Shown here in pieces: positions 1 through 7,198 of a stretch of 7,620 nt of DNA. Both the position numbers and the translations under genes were made by a program. The number at the start of each line of letters is the position of its first letter. Positions within the stretch are counted from its first letter, which is position 1. The notes under the pieces are model-generated. The model was not told the DNA's origin and ran no database searches. It was given only the letters and a program-made list of their open reading frames with translations. The DNA lies in NCBI GenBank assembly GCA_011522905.1, contig WTIB01000008.1, positions 1 to 7,620 on the forward strand, written 5' to 3'. The stretch is from Crocinitomicaceae bacterium. Lineage in GTDB: Bacteria > Bacteroidota > Bacteroidia > Flavobacteriales_D > Crocinitomicaceae.

Positions 1-1218
1 AATTTTAAATTCATTTGACTTATCTACCTTTAAGTCAACTTTATAAGTAGAGTCCTTTTTAAGAGATAAAGTAGGAAAAATATAGGATATTTCTGGAGCT
101 GAGACTAACCTGAAGTAACGCTTTTCAAATACCTTTTTGTTCAATATCTCATTTTTCGAGGAACGTATCATACTCCTATTAACAAAAGAAAATTGCGACT
201 TATCCTTAAGAATTGTATTTACCTCAGAAACTTCAATAGGAATGAGTTTTGATCTAAATTCCTTTCGTGAATTCATTAGTTCATTTTGAAGAACCCGTCG
301 TTCGATATAAGGTAAAATTGAGTCCATTTTCTCCATTGCAGTCTGATACCCTTCATTTATGGCCTGATCTATGTTTTCAAATTCAAAAGTTGCAATATTT
401 GACCCTGGATTAATAATAAAGCCATTTTTACATGGTAAATTAAAGCTGGTTGGAGTTGTTGTCATACTCATTAAAACACCAAACATATCCCTTTCATCAG
501 GAACCTCTGCATTTTCAGAAACATTACTTCCAATGATATAATCAACCTCAAATGCGTTATACATGACATCAGATGGAAAATTATTATACAGCCCCCCATC
601 GAAATACAAGGTATCGTTGATGCGAATTGGGTTAAGGTAAAGGGGGTATGTCATAGAGGCTCGAACGGCTTCGTTTAAATTTCCTTTTGAAAAAGTAACA
701 CTCTCCTTATGAACTACATCTGACGCAACACATCTAAATGGTACAAATAAGCGATCAAAATCTTTTCCATTAGAGGCACTTACCTGACCCATTTTGGTGA
801 GCATTTCAAAATCTAAAAAAGTCGGAGTAATTAAATTCAATGGGATCGATTTTCTTATCACGCTATCCTTAGAAATCGAAAAGTTGATGACTGAAGCATT
901 TCTATCAATGTCCCTAAATAAAAAAAGGTTTTTTTCAGGGATTTTACCATTAGCCATAATAAGGAATTCGTTTGACAGAATAAAACCCTCTATTTCTTCA
1001 GGTGAATACCCACATGCATAAAGAGCGCCAATTAAAGCTCCCGCCGAAGTTCCTGTAATATAATCAATCGGTACTCCGTTCTCTTCAAGCGCCTTAATAA
1101 CACCAAGATGAGCCATAGCAGATGCGCCTCCACCACTCAAAACAAGGCCAATCTTCTGTTGTCCAAAACCAAATGTGGTAATAAAAAACAGAGTGATTAA
1201 GAGGATACTAATTTTCAA
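1..1218 (-). CDS. Patatin-like phospholipase, secreted, N-terminal part (3' end beyond window)
   Basis: This is a serine acyl hydrolase of the patatin (PNPLA) family, expected to cleave acyl groups from phospholipids in the envelope. The first 406 residues are present and the frame is open at the left edge. Residues 1-19 form a signal peptide ending FGFG before QQK. The patatin domain follows: oxyanion-hole glycines in LSGGGASAMAHLG (27-39), nucleophile Ser58 in GTSAG, and catalytic Asp207 in FDGGLYNNFP. The catalytic dyad is therefore intact. After about residue 330 the sequence leaves the patatin fold, and residues 385-406 (KKDSTYKVDLKVDKSNEFKI region) resemble the POTRA-like start seen in Bacteroidota patatins that end in an outer-membrane barrel; this last point is inference. 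The start is TTG at 1218: no in-frame ATG exists before the upstream stop, and this TTG gives a clean signal peptide. Another TTG at 1248 lies inside the promoter box. It is divergent from the methyltransferase gene. Confidence 0.92.
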   Translation of the reverse strand, partial: MKISILLITLFFITTFGFGQQKIGLVLSGGGASAMAHLGVIKALEENGVPIDYITGTSAGALIGALYACGYSPEEIEGFILSNEFLIMANGKIPEKNLFLFRDIDRNASVINFSISKDSVIRKSIPLNLITPTFLDFEMLTKMGQVSASNGKDFDRLFVPFRCVASDVVHKESVTFSKGNLNEAVRASMTYPLYLNPIRINDTLYFDGGLYNNFPSDVMYNAFEVDYIIGSNVSENAEVPDERDMFGVLMSMTTTPTSFNLPCKNGFIINPGSNIATFEFENIDQAINEGYQTAMEKMDSILPYIERRVLQNELMNSRKEFRSKLIPIEVSEVNTILKDKSQFSFVNRSMIRSSKNEILNKKVFEKRYFRLVSAPEISYIFPTLSLKKDSTYKVDLKVDKSNEFKI

Positions 1219-1245
1219 TTGCTTTCTTTTGTAATATCTTATTAC

Positions 1246-1253
1246 CAAAATTA
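1246..1253 (-). promoter_or_regulatory. Bacteroidota -7 promoter element for the patatin gene
   Basis: The minus strand reads TAATTTTG, an exact match to the Bacteroidota -7 consensus TAnnTTTG, 27 bp upstream of the TTG start at 1218. Transcription would begin roughly 5-8 bases downstream, leaving a leader of about 20 nt. No convincing -33 TTG element stands at the usual spacing. The box sits inside the 41-bp divergent gap, so transcription of the two flanking genes may interfere. Confidence 0.5.
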
Positions 1254-1259
1254 GATAAA

Positions 1260-2429
1260 ATGAATGGGAACATTAGTGGTTTTGACGAAGAATTGATTAT
1301 CACGTTAAAATGTTTTTTTGGATTTGAAGAAACGCTAAAAGAGGAACTTTTAGAATATGGTTATGATCAAATAGAAATACTCAATAGGGCTGTTCAAATT
1401 CGAGGTACTTGGAAAGATGTATATTATCTAAACTTACATTCAAGATGTAGTATTTCTATATTGGTTGAAATCGCCAGTTTTAGAATTAAAACAGAAAATG
1501 ATTTATATCAAAGTGCTTCTAAAATAAAATGGTCCAACATTTTTGATGTCAATAAAACCTTTGCTGTTAAAGGTGCCATATACTCTGATATATTTACAAA
1601 TACACATTATCCATATTTACTGGTAAAAGATGCTATTGTTGATCATTTCAGAGATAAAACCGGTGACCGACCAAATATTGAAATCAAGCGACCTCAGGTT
1701 TTGATTGATGTTTATATTAGAAATAACCAGGTAACTATTTCGGTAAATACCAGTGGGAATCCTTTGTTTCAGCGTGGATATCGAAATGCGGCTGGAGAGG
1801 CACCAATAAATGAAGTCGTTGCCGCATCATTGATTCGAATGTCAGGATGGGACAGAAAAACAAACTTAATGGATCCATTTTGTGGATCAGGTACGATTTT
1901 AATTGAAGGAGCCTTACTCGCTACTGGAATACCATCTAATATTGAAAGACAGCATTACGCATTTAAAAATTTCAAAAATTTTGATCAAAATTTATGGGAT
2001 GAAATTTATGACAAAGCCATTCGAATTGTAAGAAAGTTACCATGCAAATTCCTAGGTTCAGACATTTCTGATGAAATGGTATTAAAGTCGAGAAGGAACT
2101 TAAGAGAATTTAGTTTTGGTAGATTTATTGAAATATCGGGAAAGCCATTTAACGAGGTAAGAAAATCCGATGAACCGGTTTTCATCATTTCAAATCCTCC
2201 TTATGGACAAAGATTAGAAATAGAAGAGGAATTATATGCACAAATAGGCTCATGGCTGAAGCACGAAATAAAGGAAGGAACCGCTTGCATTATATCGTCA
2301 AGTGAGGAAGGTTTCAAATCCATTGGACTGAAGCACTCCAAAAAAGTAAAGGTTTACAACGGTAATTTAGACTGTAGTTTCCGGTGCTACGAATTATTTG
2401 AAGGAAAGAGAAAAGACAGCTTAAGTTAA
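1260..2429 (+). CDS. THUMP-domain class I SAM-dependent RNA methyltransferase (RlmL/COG0116 family)
   Basis: This 389-residue enzyme probably places an N2-methyl group on a guanine of 23S rRNA, as the RlmL part of E. coli RlmKL does at G2445; the exact site here is inferred from the family only. It is cytoplasmic. Residues 10-50 are the N-terminal ferredoxin-like region (TLKCFFGFEETLKEEL), and about 50-165 form the RNA-binding THUMP domain. The family signature NTSGNPLFQRGYR (163-174) leads into the catalytic domain. SAM-binding motif I is DPFCGSGTILIE (205-216), an acidic-loop Asp lies in GSDIS (266-270), and the catalytic motif IV is NPPYG (312-316). The size matches the stand-alone form without the RlmK half. 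Older annotations often call such proteins N6-adenine-specific DNA methylase because of the NPPY motif, but the THUMP domain argues for RNA. The ATG at 1260 is 41 bp from the divergent patatin start, and no clear ribosome binding site is visible. Confidence 0.93.
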   Translation: MNGNISGFDEELIITLKCFFGFEETLKEELLEYGYDQIEILNRAVQIRGTWKDVYYLNLHSRCSISILVEIASFRIKTENDLYQSASKIKWSNIFDVNKTFAVKGAIYSDIFTNTHYPYLLVKDAIVDHFRDKTGDRPNIEIKRPQVLIDVYIRNNQVTISVNTSGNPLFQRGYRNAAGEAPINEVVAASLIRMSGWDRKTNLMDPFCGSGTILIEGALLATGIPSNIERQHYAFKNFKNFDQNLWDEIYDKAIRIVRKLPCKFLGSDISDEMVLKSRRNLREFSFGRFIEISGKPFNEVRKSDEPVFIISNPPYGQRLEIEEELYAQIGSWLKHEIKEGTACIISSSEEGFKSIGLKHSKKVKVYNGNLDCSFRCYELFEGKRKDSLS

Positions 2430-3719
2430 TTATTTCCGTTTGGATACCTCAACATAATCCCGACTTTCATAACCTGTATAAATTTGTCTGGGACGTCCTA
2501 TAGGTTCTCCATTCTCAGTCATTTCTTTCCATTGCGCTATCCAACCTGGAAGTCTACCGATGGCAAACATTACAGTAAACATCTCAGTTGGTATTCTCAA
2601 GGCCTTATATATAATCCCAGAATAGAAATCTACATTTGGGTATAAGTTTCTCTCCTTGAAATAATCATCTTCAAGAGCGACTTTCTCCAATTTCTTTGCA
2701 ATGTCTAGTAAAGGATCATTCACACCAAGCTTTTCTAGAACTTCATCACAAGATTTTTTGATAATTCTTGCTCTCGGATCAAAGTTTTTATAGACACGGT
2801 GGCCAAAGCCCATTAATCTAAAAGGGTCATTTTTATCCTTCGCTTTTTCCACCCATTTATCTACATTACCTCCATCAACATGTATTTTTAGGAGCATCTC
2901 AATTACTTTTTGATTTGCACCACCATGTAAAGGACCCCAAAGCGCACAGATTCCAGCAGATATCGAGGAATATAAGTTGGCTTGTGAAGAACCCACAATA
3001 CGTACAGTTGATGTTGAACAATTTTGCTCATGGTCCGCATGTAAAATCAACAACTTATTTAAAGCATCGACAATGACAGGATCAACATGATAGTCCTCCG
3101 TAGGCATCGCGAACATCATATGAAGGAAGTTTTCACAATAATTAAACTCATTTCTTGGATACATAAATGGATGTCTCATCGAATTTTTGTAAGACCATGC
3201 CGCTAATGTTGGTAATTTGGCTATTAACCTTTGGATCGTTAAGTTTACCGCTTCCGAATTTCTATTTGGATTTTGTGATTCAGGATAGAAAGTAGCCAGT
3301 GATGATACCATTGATGAAAGGACACCCATCGGGTGCGCCTTCGCAGGATATGCTTCAAAAAACCTCTTCATATCCTCATGGACCAAAGTGTGTCGTTTAA
3401 TACTTCTTTCAAATAACTGAAATTCAATACTGTTAGGTAATTCACCGTAAATCAAAAGATAAGCTACTTCTGTAAATGAAGCTTTTTCAGCAAGTTGCTC
3501 AATGGGATAACCCCTATATCTTAGAATTCCTTTCTCTCCATCCAAAAAAGTAATGGCACTGGTTGTAGCTCCTGTATTTTTATATCCAGGGTCTATTGTA
3601 ATGTACCCAGTTGATGCACGTAATTTTGATATGTCAACCGCATTTTCTTTTTCTGAACCTGTTACAACAGGTAAATCGTGTTCTTTTCCTTCTAAGATTA
3701 TCTTTGCTTTATCGCTCAT
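2430..3719 (-). CDS. gltA: Citrate synthase (type II, hexameric form)
   Basis: The enzyme condenses acetyl-CoA and oxaloacetate to citrate, the entry step of the TCA cycle, in the cytoplasm. At 429 residues it matches the E. coli type II enzyme (427). It carries the extra N-terminal beta domain (about 1-50) typical of the Gram-negative hexameric form, which is often NADH-inhibited; inhibition here is not shown by the sequence. The catalytic triad is intact: His265 in GPLHGGAN, His307 in GFGHRVYKN and Asp364 in PNVDFYSG. The oxaloacetate-binding His230 lies in LHADHEQNCSTS. The C-terminal GRPRQIYTG element is also present. The start ATG is preceded 35 bp upstream by a good -7 box. The stop codon directly abuts the stop of the convergent methyltransferase gene, leaving no space for a terminator. 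The S9 peptidase gene lies 111 bp upstream on the same strand, so read-through is possible, though gltA appears to have its own promoter. Confidence 0.98.
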   Translation of the reverse strand: MSDKAKIILEGKEHDLPVVTGSEKENAVDISKLRASTGYITIDPGYKNTGATTSAITFLDGEKGILRYRGYPIEQLAEKASFTEVAYLLIYGELPNSIEFQLFERSIKRHTLVHEDMKRFFEAYPAKAHPMGVLSSMVSSLATFYPESQNPNRNSEAVNLTIQRLIAKLPTLAAWSYKNSMRHPFMYPRNEFNYCENFLHMMFAMPTEDYHVDPVIVDALNKLLILHADHEQNCSTSTVRIVGSSQANLYSSISAGICALWGPLHGGANQKVIEMLLKIHVDGGNVDKWVEKAKDKNDPFRLMGFGHRVYKNFDPRARIIKKSCDEVLEKLGVNDPLLDIAKKLEKVALEDDYFKERNLYPNVDFYSGIIYKALRIPTEMFTVMFAIGRLPGWIAQWKEMTENGEPIGRPRQIYTGYESRDYVEVSKRK

Positions 3720-3754
3720 TCTTGAAATTAAATTTTCGTTGGATTGATTTCGCC

Positions 3755-3762
3755 CAAAAGTA
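3755..3762 (-). promoter_or_regulatory. Bacteroidota -7 promoter element for gltA
   Basis: The minus strand reads TACTTTTG, an exact TAnnTTTG match, 35 bp upstream of the gltA ATG. The predicted leader is about 28-30 nt. The nearest upstream TTG triplets are too close, or too far (about 26 bp), for a standard -33 element, so recognition may be weak or depend on an activator. The first two bases of the box form the end of the dyad at 3761-3778. Confidence 0.55.
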
Positions 3763-3778
3763 CAAAATCAAATTTGTA
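3761..3778. promoter_or_regulatory. Perfect 6+6 inverted repeat next to the gltA promoter, possible operator
   Basis: TACAAA and its exact complement TTTGTA flank a 6-base spacer (plus strand TACAAA-ATCAAA-TTTGTA). The dyad lies immediately upstream of, and overlaps by two bases, the gltA -7 box. This is where a dimeric regulator could block or activate the promoter. It is not a terminator for the S9 gene: the stem is short, has no G or C beyond one pair, and lacks a T-run. Chance occurrence is quite possible in DNA this AT-rich. Confidence 0.3.
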
Positions 3779-3782
3779 TTTT

Positions 3783-3795
3783 CTAATTCAATTAG
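3783..3795. repeat. Short palindrome CTAATT-c-AATTAG between the S9 and gltA genes
   Basis: Six-base arms surround one central base. The loop is too tight for an RNA hairpin with the full stem, so if it is functional it would act as a DNA site. It sits 4 bp from the dyad at 3761-3778, about 64 bp upstream of the gltA start, where an activator site could lie. The rest of the 111-bp gap holds no gene and no recognisable terminator. Confidence 0.2.
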
Positions 3796-3830
3796 GCTTA
3801 TACGCTCTTCTACAATAAAAGGTTACGATT

Positions 3831-5996
3831 CTAGAGGTTTTCCTTGATATAATCGAACATCATCTGAAATAAGTGATTTCGAGTGTTCCCCCCATAAATA
3901 CCGTGATTTTTATTAGGGTATATAAACAAATCAAATTGTTTATTCGCATCAACCATCGCATTGACCATTTCCATAGTGTTTTGATAATGAACATTATCAT
4001 CAGCAGCACCATGAATTAGAAGATAATTTCCTTTCAATTTATCTACATGATTGATCGGACTGTTATCATCATAACCTGATTGATTCTCTTGAGGGGTCCT
4101 CATAAATCTTTCAGTGTAGATATTATCGTAATATCTCCAATTTGTGACAGGAGCTACTGCAATTGCTGTTTTAAATACATCACTGCCTTTGGTTATAGCC
4201 AAAGATGCCATAAATCCACCATAGCTCCATCCCATAATACCAATCCTTTTGGAATCTACCCAAGGAAGTTCACCCAATTTTATGGCAGCATTTATGATGT
4301 CTTCAACTTCAAGCTTTCCGAGCTCAAGATATGTTGATTTTTTAAATTTCGCTCCTCTATACATGGTGCCTCTAGGGTCAATTGTAAAAACAATGTATCC
4401 TTCTTGAGCCAGCAATTGGTGGTACATATAATCCCCAGCATCGTAAGCATCAAGAACCTCATTGTGTCCCGGCCCACCATAAACATTAAAATATACAGGG
4501 TATTTTTTTGTAGAATCAAAATCGTGGGGTAAAATCATTTGAGTATTTAATTCTACATATCCCAAATCCATAGAAGAAAATACCTTTTTACTGAGTTTTG
4601 GATATTCCTTTAGCTTATCGGATAAAGCCCAGTTATCCTCTAATTCTGTAACCACAGTTCCATCACTCTTATTTAATGAAATTTTTGGAGGTGTATTGGC
4701 ATTAGAATAAGTATGAATAAAGTATTTCATGCCATTTAAAAATTCAGCATCGTTATACCCTCTTTCTTTTGTCAATTCTTTTTTACCAGAACCATCAACA
4801 TTTATGGCGTATATAGATTTTTGAGTTGAGTGAGGTTCACATGAGGAATAATAGATGATATTGGACTCTTTATCCAATCCCAAAAATTCAATAACATCCC
4901 ACTCACCATTTGTTATTTTCTCTTGCTCACCAGAAAAATTTAGCCTGTAAATATGATTGTACCCATCCTTTTCACTTGTTCTCAGTAAAGATTCTCCATC
5001 ATTTAAAAAAATGAGATTATCATCAACATCGATATAGGTATCCGAGATTTCCTCGTAAATCACTTTGGATTTTGATATCCCGTTGGAACAGTCAATCAAA
5101 TTATATTTTAGACTGTTTTGGTGCCTATTCATGGTTTGTAAAATCAACTTATTTGCCTTTTCTGACCATTTAATTCTTGGGATATATTCATATTCACCAA
5201 GTTCGATTGAATTTATTTTACATTTCTTTTTTAGGTCAATAATATGAGCAGATACAACACTATTATCTTCACCTGCTTTTGGATATTTAAACTTATAAGA
5301 GTCTGGATATAGATCATTGTAGTAAGTCATTCGGAACTGCTTTACGTTTTTCTCATTGAACTTTAAAAAAGCAATGTATTTACTATCAGGTGACCAGTCA
5401 TATGCTTTTGTTATGGCGAATTCCTCTTCGTAAACCCAATCTGATGTTCCATTGATGATTTTATTTTTTTTCCCGTCATAAGTGAGTTGCTTTACCTTGT
5501 TCCCAGACAAATCCTTGATGTAAAGATTGTTCTTGTGGATATATGAAACATACATGCCATCAGGAGAATATTCGGCTAGGGTCTGAGGCTGATGCTCAGA
5601 ATCTAATGGTTCTAATTTCTTGGTTTCTCGGTCATATAAATAATACTCAGCAGTGTAGCTATATCGATACTTGGATGATACATTGGTTAAAAATAAAATT
5701 TTAGATTCATCTGCATTAAACTCAAAAGAACCATATTCAAATCCTTCAGGAGGCGTAAATATAATTTCAATATTTTCGGGAGCTTTTTCTTTCTCCATGT
5801 CAGCAATCTTGTACTTTATGATTGCATTATCATTAGTTCGCAGCACACAAGAAACCCCATCTGATAAGGCATTTATGGATGGCGCATATTTTGGGTAGAA
5901 TTCATAGTTTTTCCAAATCTTTTCTATGGTGATTTCTTGTGATAAGGATGTAAAACTGTGAAAACATAATAAAATCAGTAATGATATTTTGTACAT
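3831..5996 (-). CDS. Dipeptidyl peptidase IV-type S9 peptidase, exported
   Basis: This exported serine exopeptidase should release N-terminal dipeptides, typically X-Pro, probably in the periplasm or at the cell surface. Numbering from the ATG at 5996 gives 721 residues. Residues 1-19 are a signal peptide (MYKISLLILLCFHSFTSLS, then Q). About 85-455 form the DPPIV_N beta-propeller, which contains WVYEEEF (187-193). Its Glu191-Glu192 pair matches the residues that bind the substrate N-terminus in human DPP4. The alpha/beta hydrolase domain (about 485-721) has the oxyanion Tyr506 in VYGGPG, nucleophile Ser591 in GWSYGG, Asp666 in ADDNVHYQN and His698 in NKNHG. The Asp-His spacing of 32 equals that of human DPP4 (708/740). 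An in-frame TTG at 6002 adds only two residues, and I prefer the ATG. The family is widespread in Bacteroidota for peptide use. There is no T9SS tail, so outer-membrane passage is not indicated. No clear promoter box is seen just upstream. Confidence 0.95.
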   Translation of the reverse strand: MYKISLLILLCFHSFTSLSQEITIEKIWKNYEFYPKYAPSINALSDGVSCVLRTNDNAIIKYKIADMEKEKAPENIEIIFTPPEGFEYGSFEFNADESKILFLTNVSSKYRYSYTAEYYLYDRETKKLEPLDSEHQPQTLAEYSPDGMYVSYIHKNNLYIKDLSGNKVKQLTYDGKKNKIINGTSDWVYEEEFAITKAYDWSPDSKYIAFLKFNEKNVKQFRMTYYNDLYPDSYKFKYPKAGEDNSVVSAHIIDLKKKCKINSIELGEYEYIPRIKWSEKANKLILQTMNRHQNSLKYNLIDCSNGISKSKVIYEEISDTYIDVDDNLIFLNDGESLLRTSEKDGYNHIYRLNFSGEQEKITNGEWDVIEFLGLDKESNIIYYSSCEPHSTQKSIYAINVDGSGKKELTKERGYNDAEFLNGMKYFIHTYSNANTPPKISLNKSDGTVVTELEDNWALSDKLKEYPKLSKKVFSSMDLGYVELNTQMILPHDFDSTKKYPVYFNVYGGPGHNEVLDAYDAGDYMYHQLLAQEGYIVFTIDPRGTMYRGAKFKKSTYLELGKLEVEDIINAAIKLGELPWVDSKRIGIMGWSYGGFMASLAITKGSDVFKTAIAVAPVTNWRYYDNIYTERFMRTPQENQSGYDDNSPINHVDKLKGNYLLIHGAADDNVHYQNTMEMVNAMVDANKQFDLFIYPNKNHGIYGGNTRNHLFQMMFDYIKENL

Positions 5997-6072
5997 ATTC
6001 AATAATTTTTCGTGAAAATAACTAAGTTAAATCTGGAAATCAATTAAATGCATCACATTGTTAATGGGAAGA

Positions 6073-6080
6073 TAATTTTG
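6073..6080 (+). promoter_or_regulatory. Candidate -7 promoter element for the lamin-tail protein gene
   Basis: TAATTTTG matches TAnnTTTG exactly on the plus strand, 96 bp upstream of the ATG at 6177. This implies a 5' leader of about 90 nt. No TTG element at standard -33 spacing is seen; the nearest upstream TTG is only 12 bp away. The tandem repeat at 6120-6138 offers two weaker alternatives closer to the gene. Confidence 0.3.
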
Positions 6081-6119
6081 AATTGTTAAAAACACAACAT
6101 TCACCAAACGAATATGAAT

Positions 6120-6138
6120 TATTTTTACGTATTTTTAC
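6120..6138 (+). repeat. Tandem 9-bp direct repeat TATTTTTAC in the divergent promoter region
   Basis: Two exact copies of TATTTTTAC are separated by a single G, giving a 10-bp period, or one helical turn. Each copy contains TATTTTTA, one mismatch from the -7 consensus TAnnTTTG. The repeat ends 38 bp upstream of the ATG at 6177. It may be a binding site for a regulator with same-face contacts or a duplicated promoter element. The remainder of the roughly 180-bp region between 5997 and 6176 shows no gene or terminator. Confidence 0.35.
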
Positions 6139-6176
6139 CTCTCTAAAACAACGTACTTAAGTTAAAACGAAATACT

Positions 6177-7169
6177 ATGAAAAAAATTCTACTTCTAGCA
6201 ACCATATTAATATCAATTCCCAGTTTCGCCCAGGAGTGTGGTGATTTGTTTATCTCTGAATATGTTGAGGGATGGTCAAACAACAAAGCATTGGAAATTT
6301 ACAACCCAACCTCAGATGCTGTTGATTTAAGTGAATATATGGTTATCCGATATTCCAATGGAGCCACTAGTGCGAGTGCCGCAAACGCCATTCAACTTAC
6401 CGGAACAGTTGATGCCTATGACGTTCATGTAGGAGTAATAGAAAAACTTGATCCAAACGGTACAGGTCAAGAAGCACCTGTTTGGGACTCACTTCAAGCC
6501 AAAGCTGATGCATTTTATTGTCCAGAATACAATACATCCAATGCTTGGTATTTTAATGGTAATGATGCTGTGGTATTAGCTAAAGGTTCCGTAAATGATA
6601 TTCCAAATGCGATTGTTGTGGATATCTTTGGTAAAATAGGTGAAGATCCTGGTGACGGATGGACCTCAGAATTTCCATACACAGGTGGAGGATCGCTGGT
6701 TACTAAAGACCACTCTATGTTAAGAAAAGCGTCCATTAAAAATGGAGAAACAAATCCCGTTATTTCGTTTTTTGATCCCCTTTTGGAATATGATTCCATT
6801 CCTGCTGTAGTTGTTCGTTTGGATGAAAATGGAGATACACTTTTTAGTACAAATGGAAATCCACTTTTAGATGGAAATTGGTTTACCTTGGGTACACATG
6901 ATTGTGAATGTAATCCTGCAAATTTAAGTGAGCTCAATGAGGGCCAAATTGAAATCTATCCAAATCCTACAACAGGATATTTCACACTTTCGAATATTTC
7001 GGAGGTTAAAAACATTGAAATCAGAAATGCTTTAGGTCAGAAAATATATGCTAAAGAAAACAACCAAAATACAAAATCGATTCATTTGAATGAACCAAAA
7101 GGCTTATACTTTATTCGCCTAAATGGTAGTAATGAATCTGTTATCATGAGAAAAATAATCATTAGATAG
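6177..7169 (+). CDS. Secreted lamin-tail-domain protein with type IX secretion sorting tail
   Basis: This 330-residue exported protein has no recognisable enzymatic domain. Residues 1-19 are a signal peptide (MKKILLLATILISIPSFAQ). From about residue 20 a lamin-tail (LTD) domain begins with DLFISEYVEGWSNNKALEIY, followed by LSEYMVIRYSNG, and continues at least to FNGNDAVVLAKG (126-137). These LTD motifs occur in bacterial surface proteins and as modules attached to nucleases. Residues about 256-330 are a T9SS type A sorting domain: IEIYPNPTTGYF, then EIRNALGQKIY, then GLYFIRLNG and a basic end MRKIIIR. The protein is therefore predicted to cross the outer membrane by T9SS and lose the tail, being released or surface-attached. 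Four cysteines remain in the mature part (21, 115, 243, 245). The ATG is chosen for the signal peptide; no ribosome binding site is evident. A TonB-dependent receptor gene follows after 29 bp, suggesting an operon. The role of the LTD is unknown; structural or adhesive function is a guess. Confidence 0.9.
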   Translation: MKKILLLATILISIPSFAQECGDLFISEYVEGWSNNKALEIYNPTSDAVDLSEYMVIRYSNGATSASAANAIQLTGTVDAYDVHVGVIEKLDPNGTGQEAPVWDSLQAKADAFYCPEYNTSNAWYFNGNDAVVLAKGSVNDIPNAIVVDIFGKIGEDPGDGWTSEFPYTGGGSLVTKDHSMLRKASIKNGETNPVISFFDPLLEYDSIPAVVVRLDENGDTLFSTNGNPLLDGNWFTLGTHDCECNPANLSELNEGQIEIYPNPTTGYFTLSNISEVKNIEIRNALGQKIYAKENNQNTKSIHLNEPKGLYFIRLNGSNESVIMRKIIIR

Positions 7170-7198
7170 TCGTTCATTATTGGCTTCAAATTGAACTC

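Noticed and set aside
794..1021. A 75-residue open frame on the plus strand inside the patatin gene
   Set aside because: It is antisense to codons for well-defined patatin residues and shows no features of its own.
2040..2430. DNA adenine methylase or restriction-modification function for the NPPY-containing methyltransferase
   Set aside because: The THUMP domain and the NTSG...FQRGYR signature place it with rRNA guanine methyltransferases, and no restriction or specificity gene is nearby.
3761..3795. Rho-independent terminator for the S9 peptidase gene
   Set aside because: The dyads are short and almost purely AT, one has a one-base loop, and neither is followed by a T-run on the minus strand.
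3553..3847. Plus-strand open frames crossing the gltA start and the gltA-S9 gap
   Set aside because: They are antisense to the conserved gltA N-terminus and extend only into the promoter gap. Their composition is that of translated AT-rich non-coding DNA.
4080..4519. Short open frames on both strands inside the S9 peptidase gene
   Set aside because: They overlap the conserved hydrolase domain in other frames and show no domain or start signals.
6515..6937. A 140-residue open frame on the minus strand inside the lamin-tail gene
   Set aside because: It lies wholly within a gene that has a signal peptide, LTD domain and T9SS tail. Its product has no signal, domain or sensible composition, and no promoter or start context is seen.
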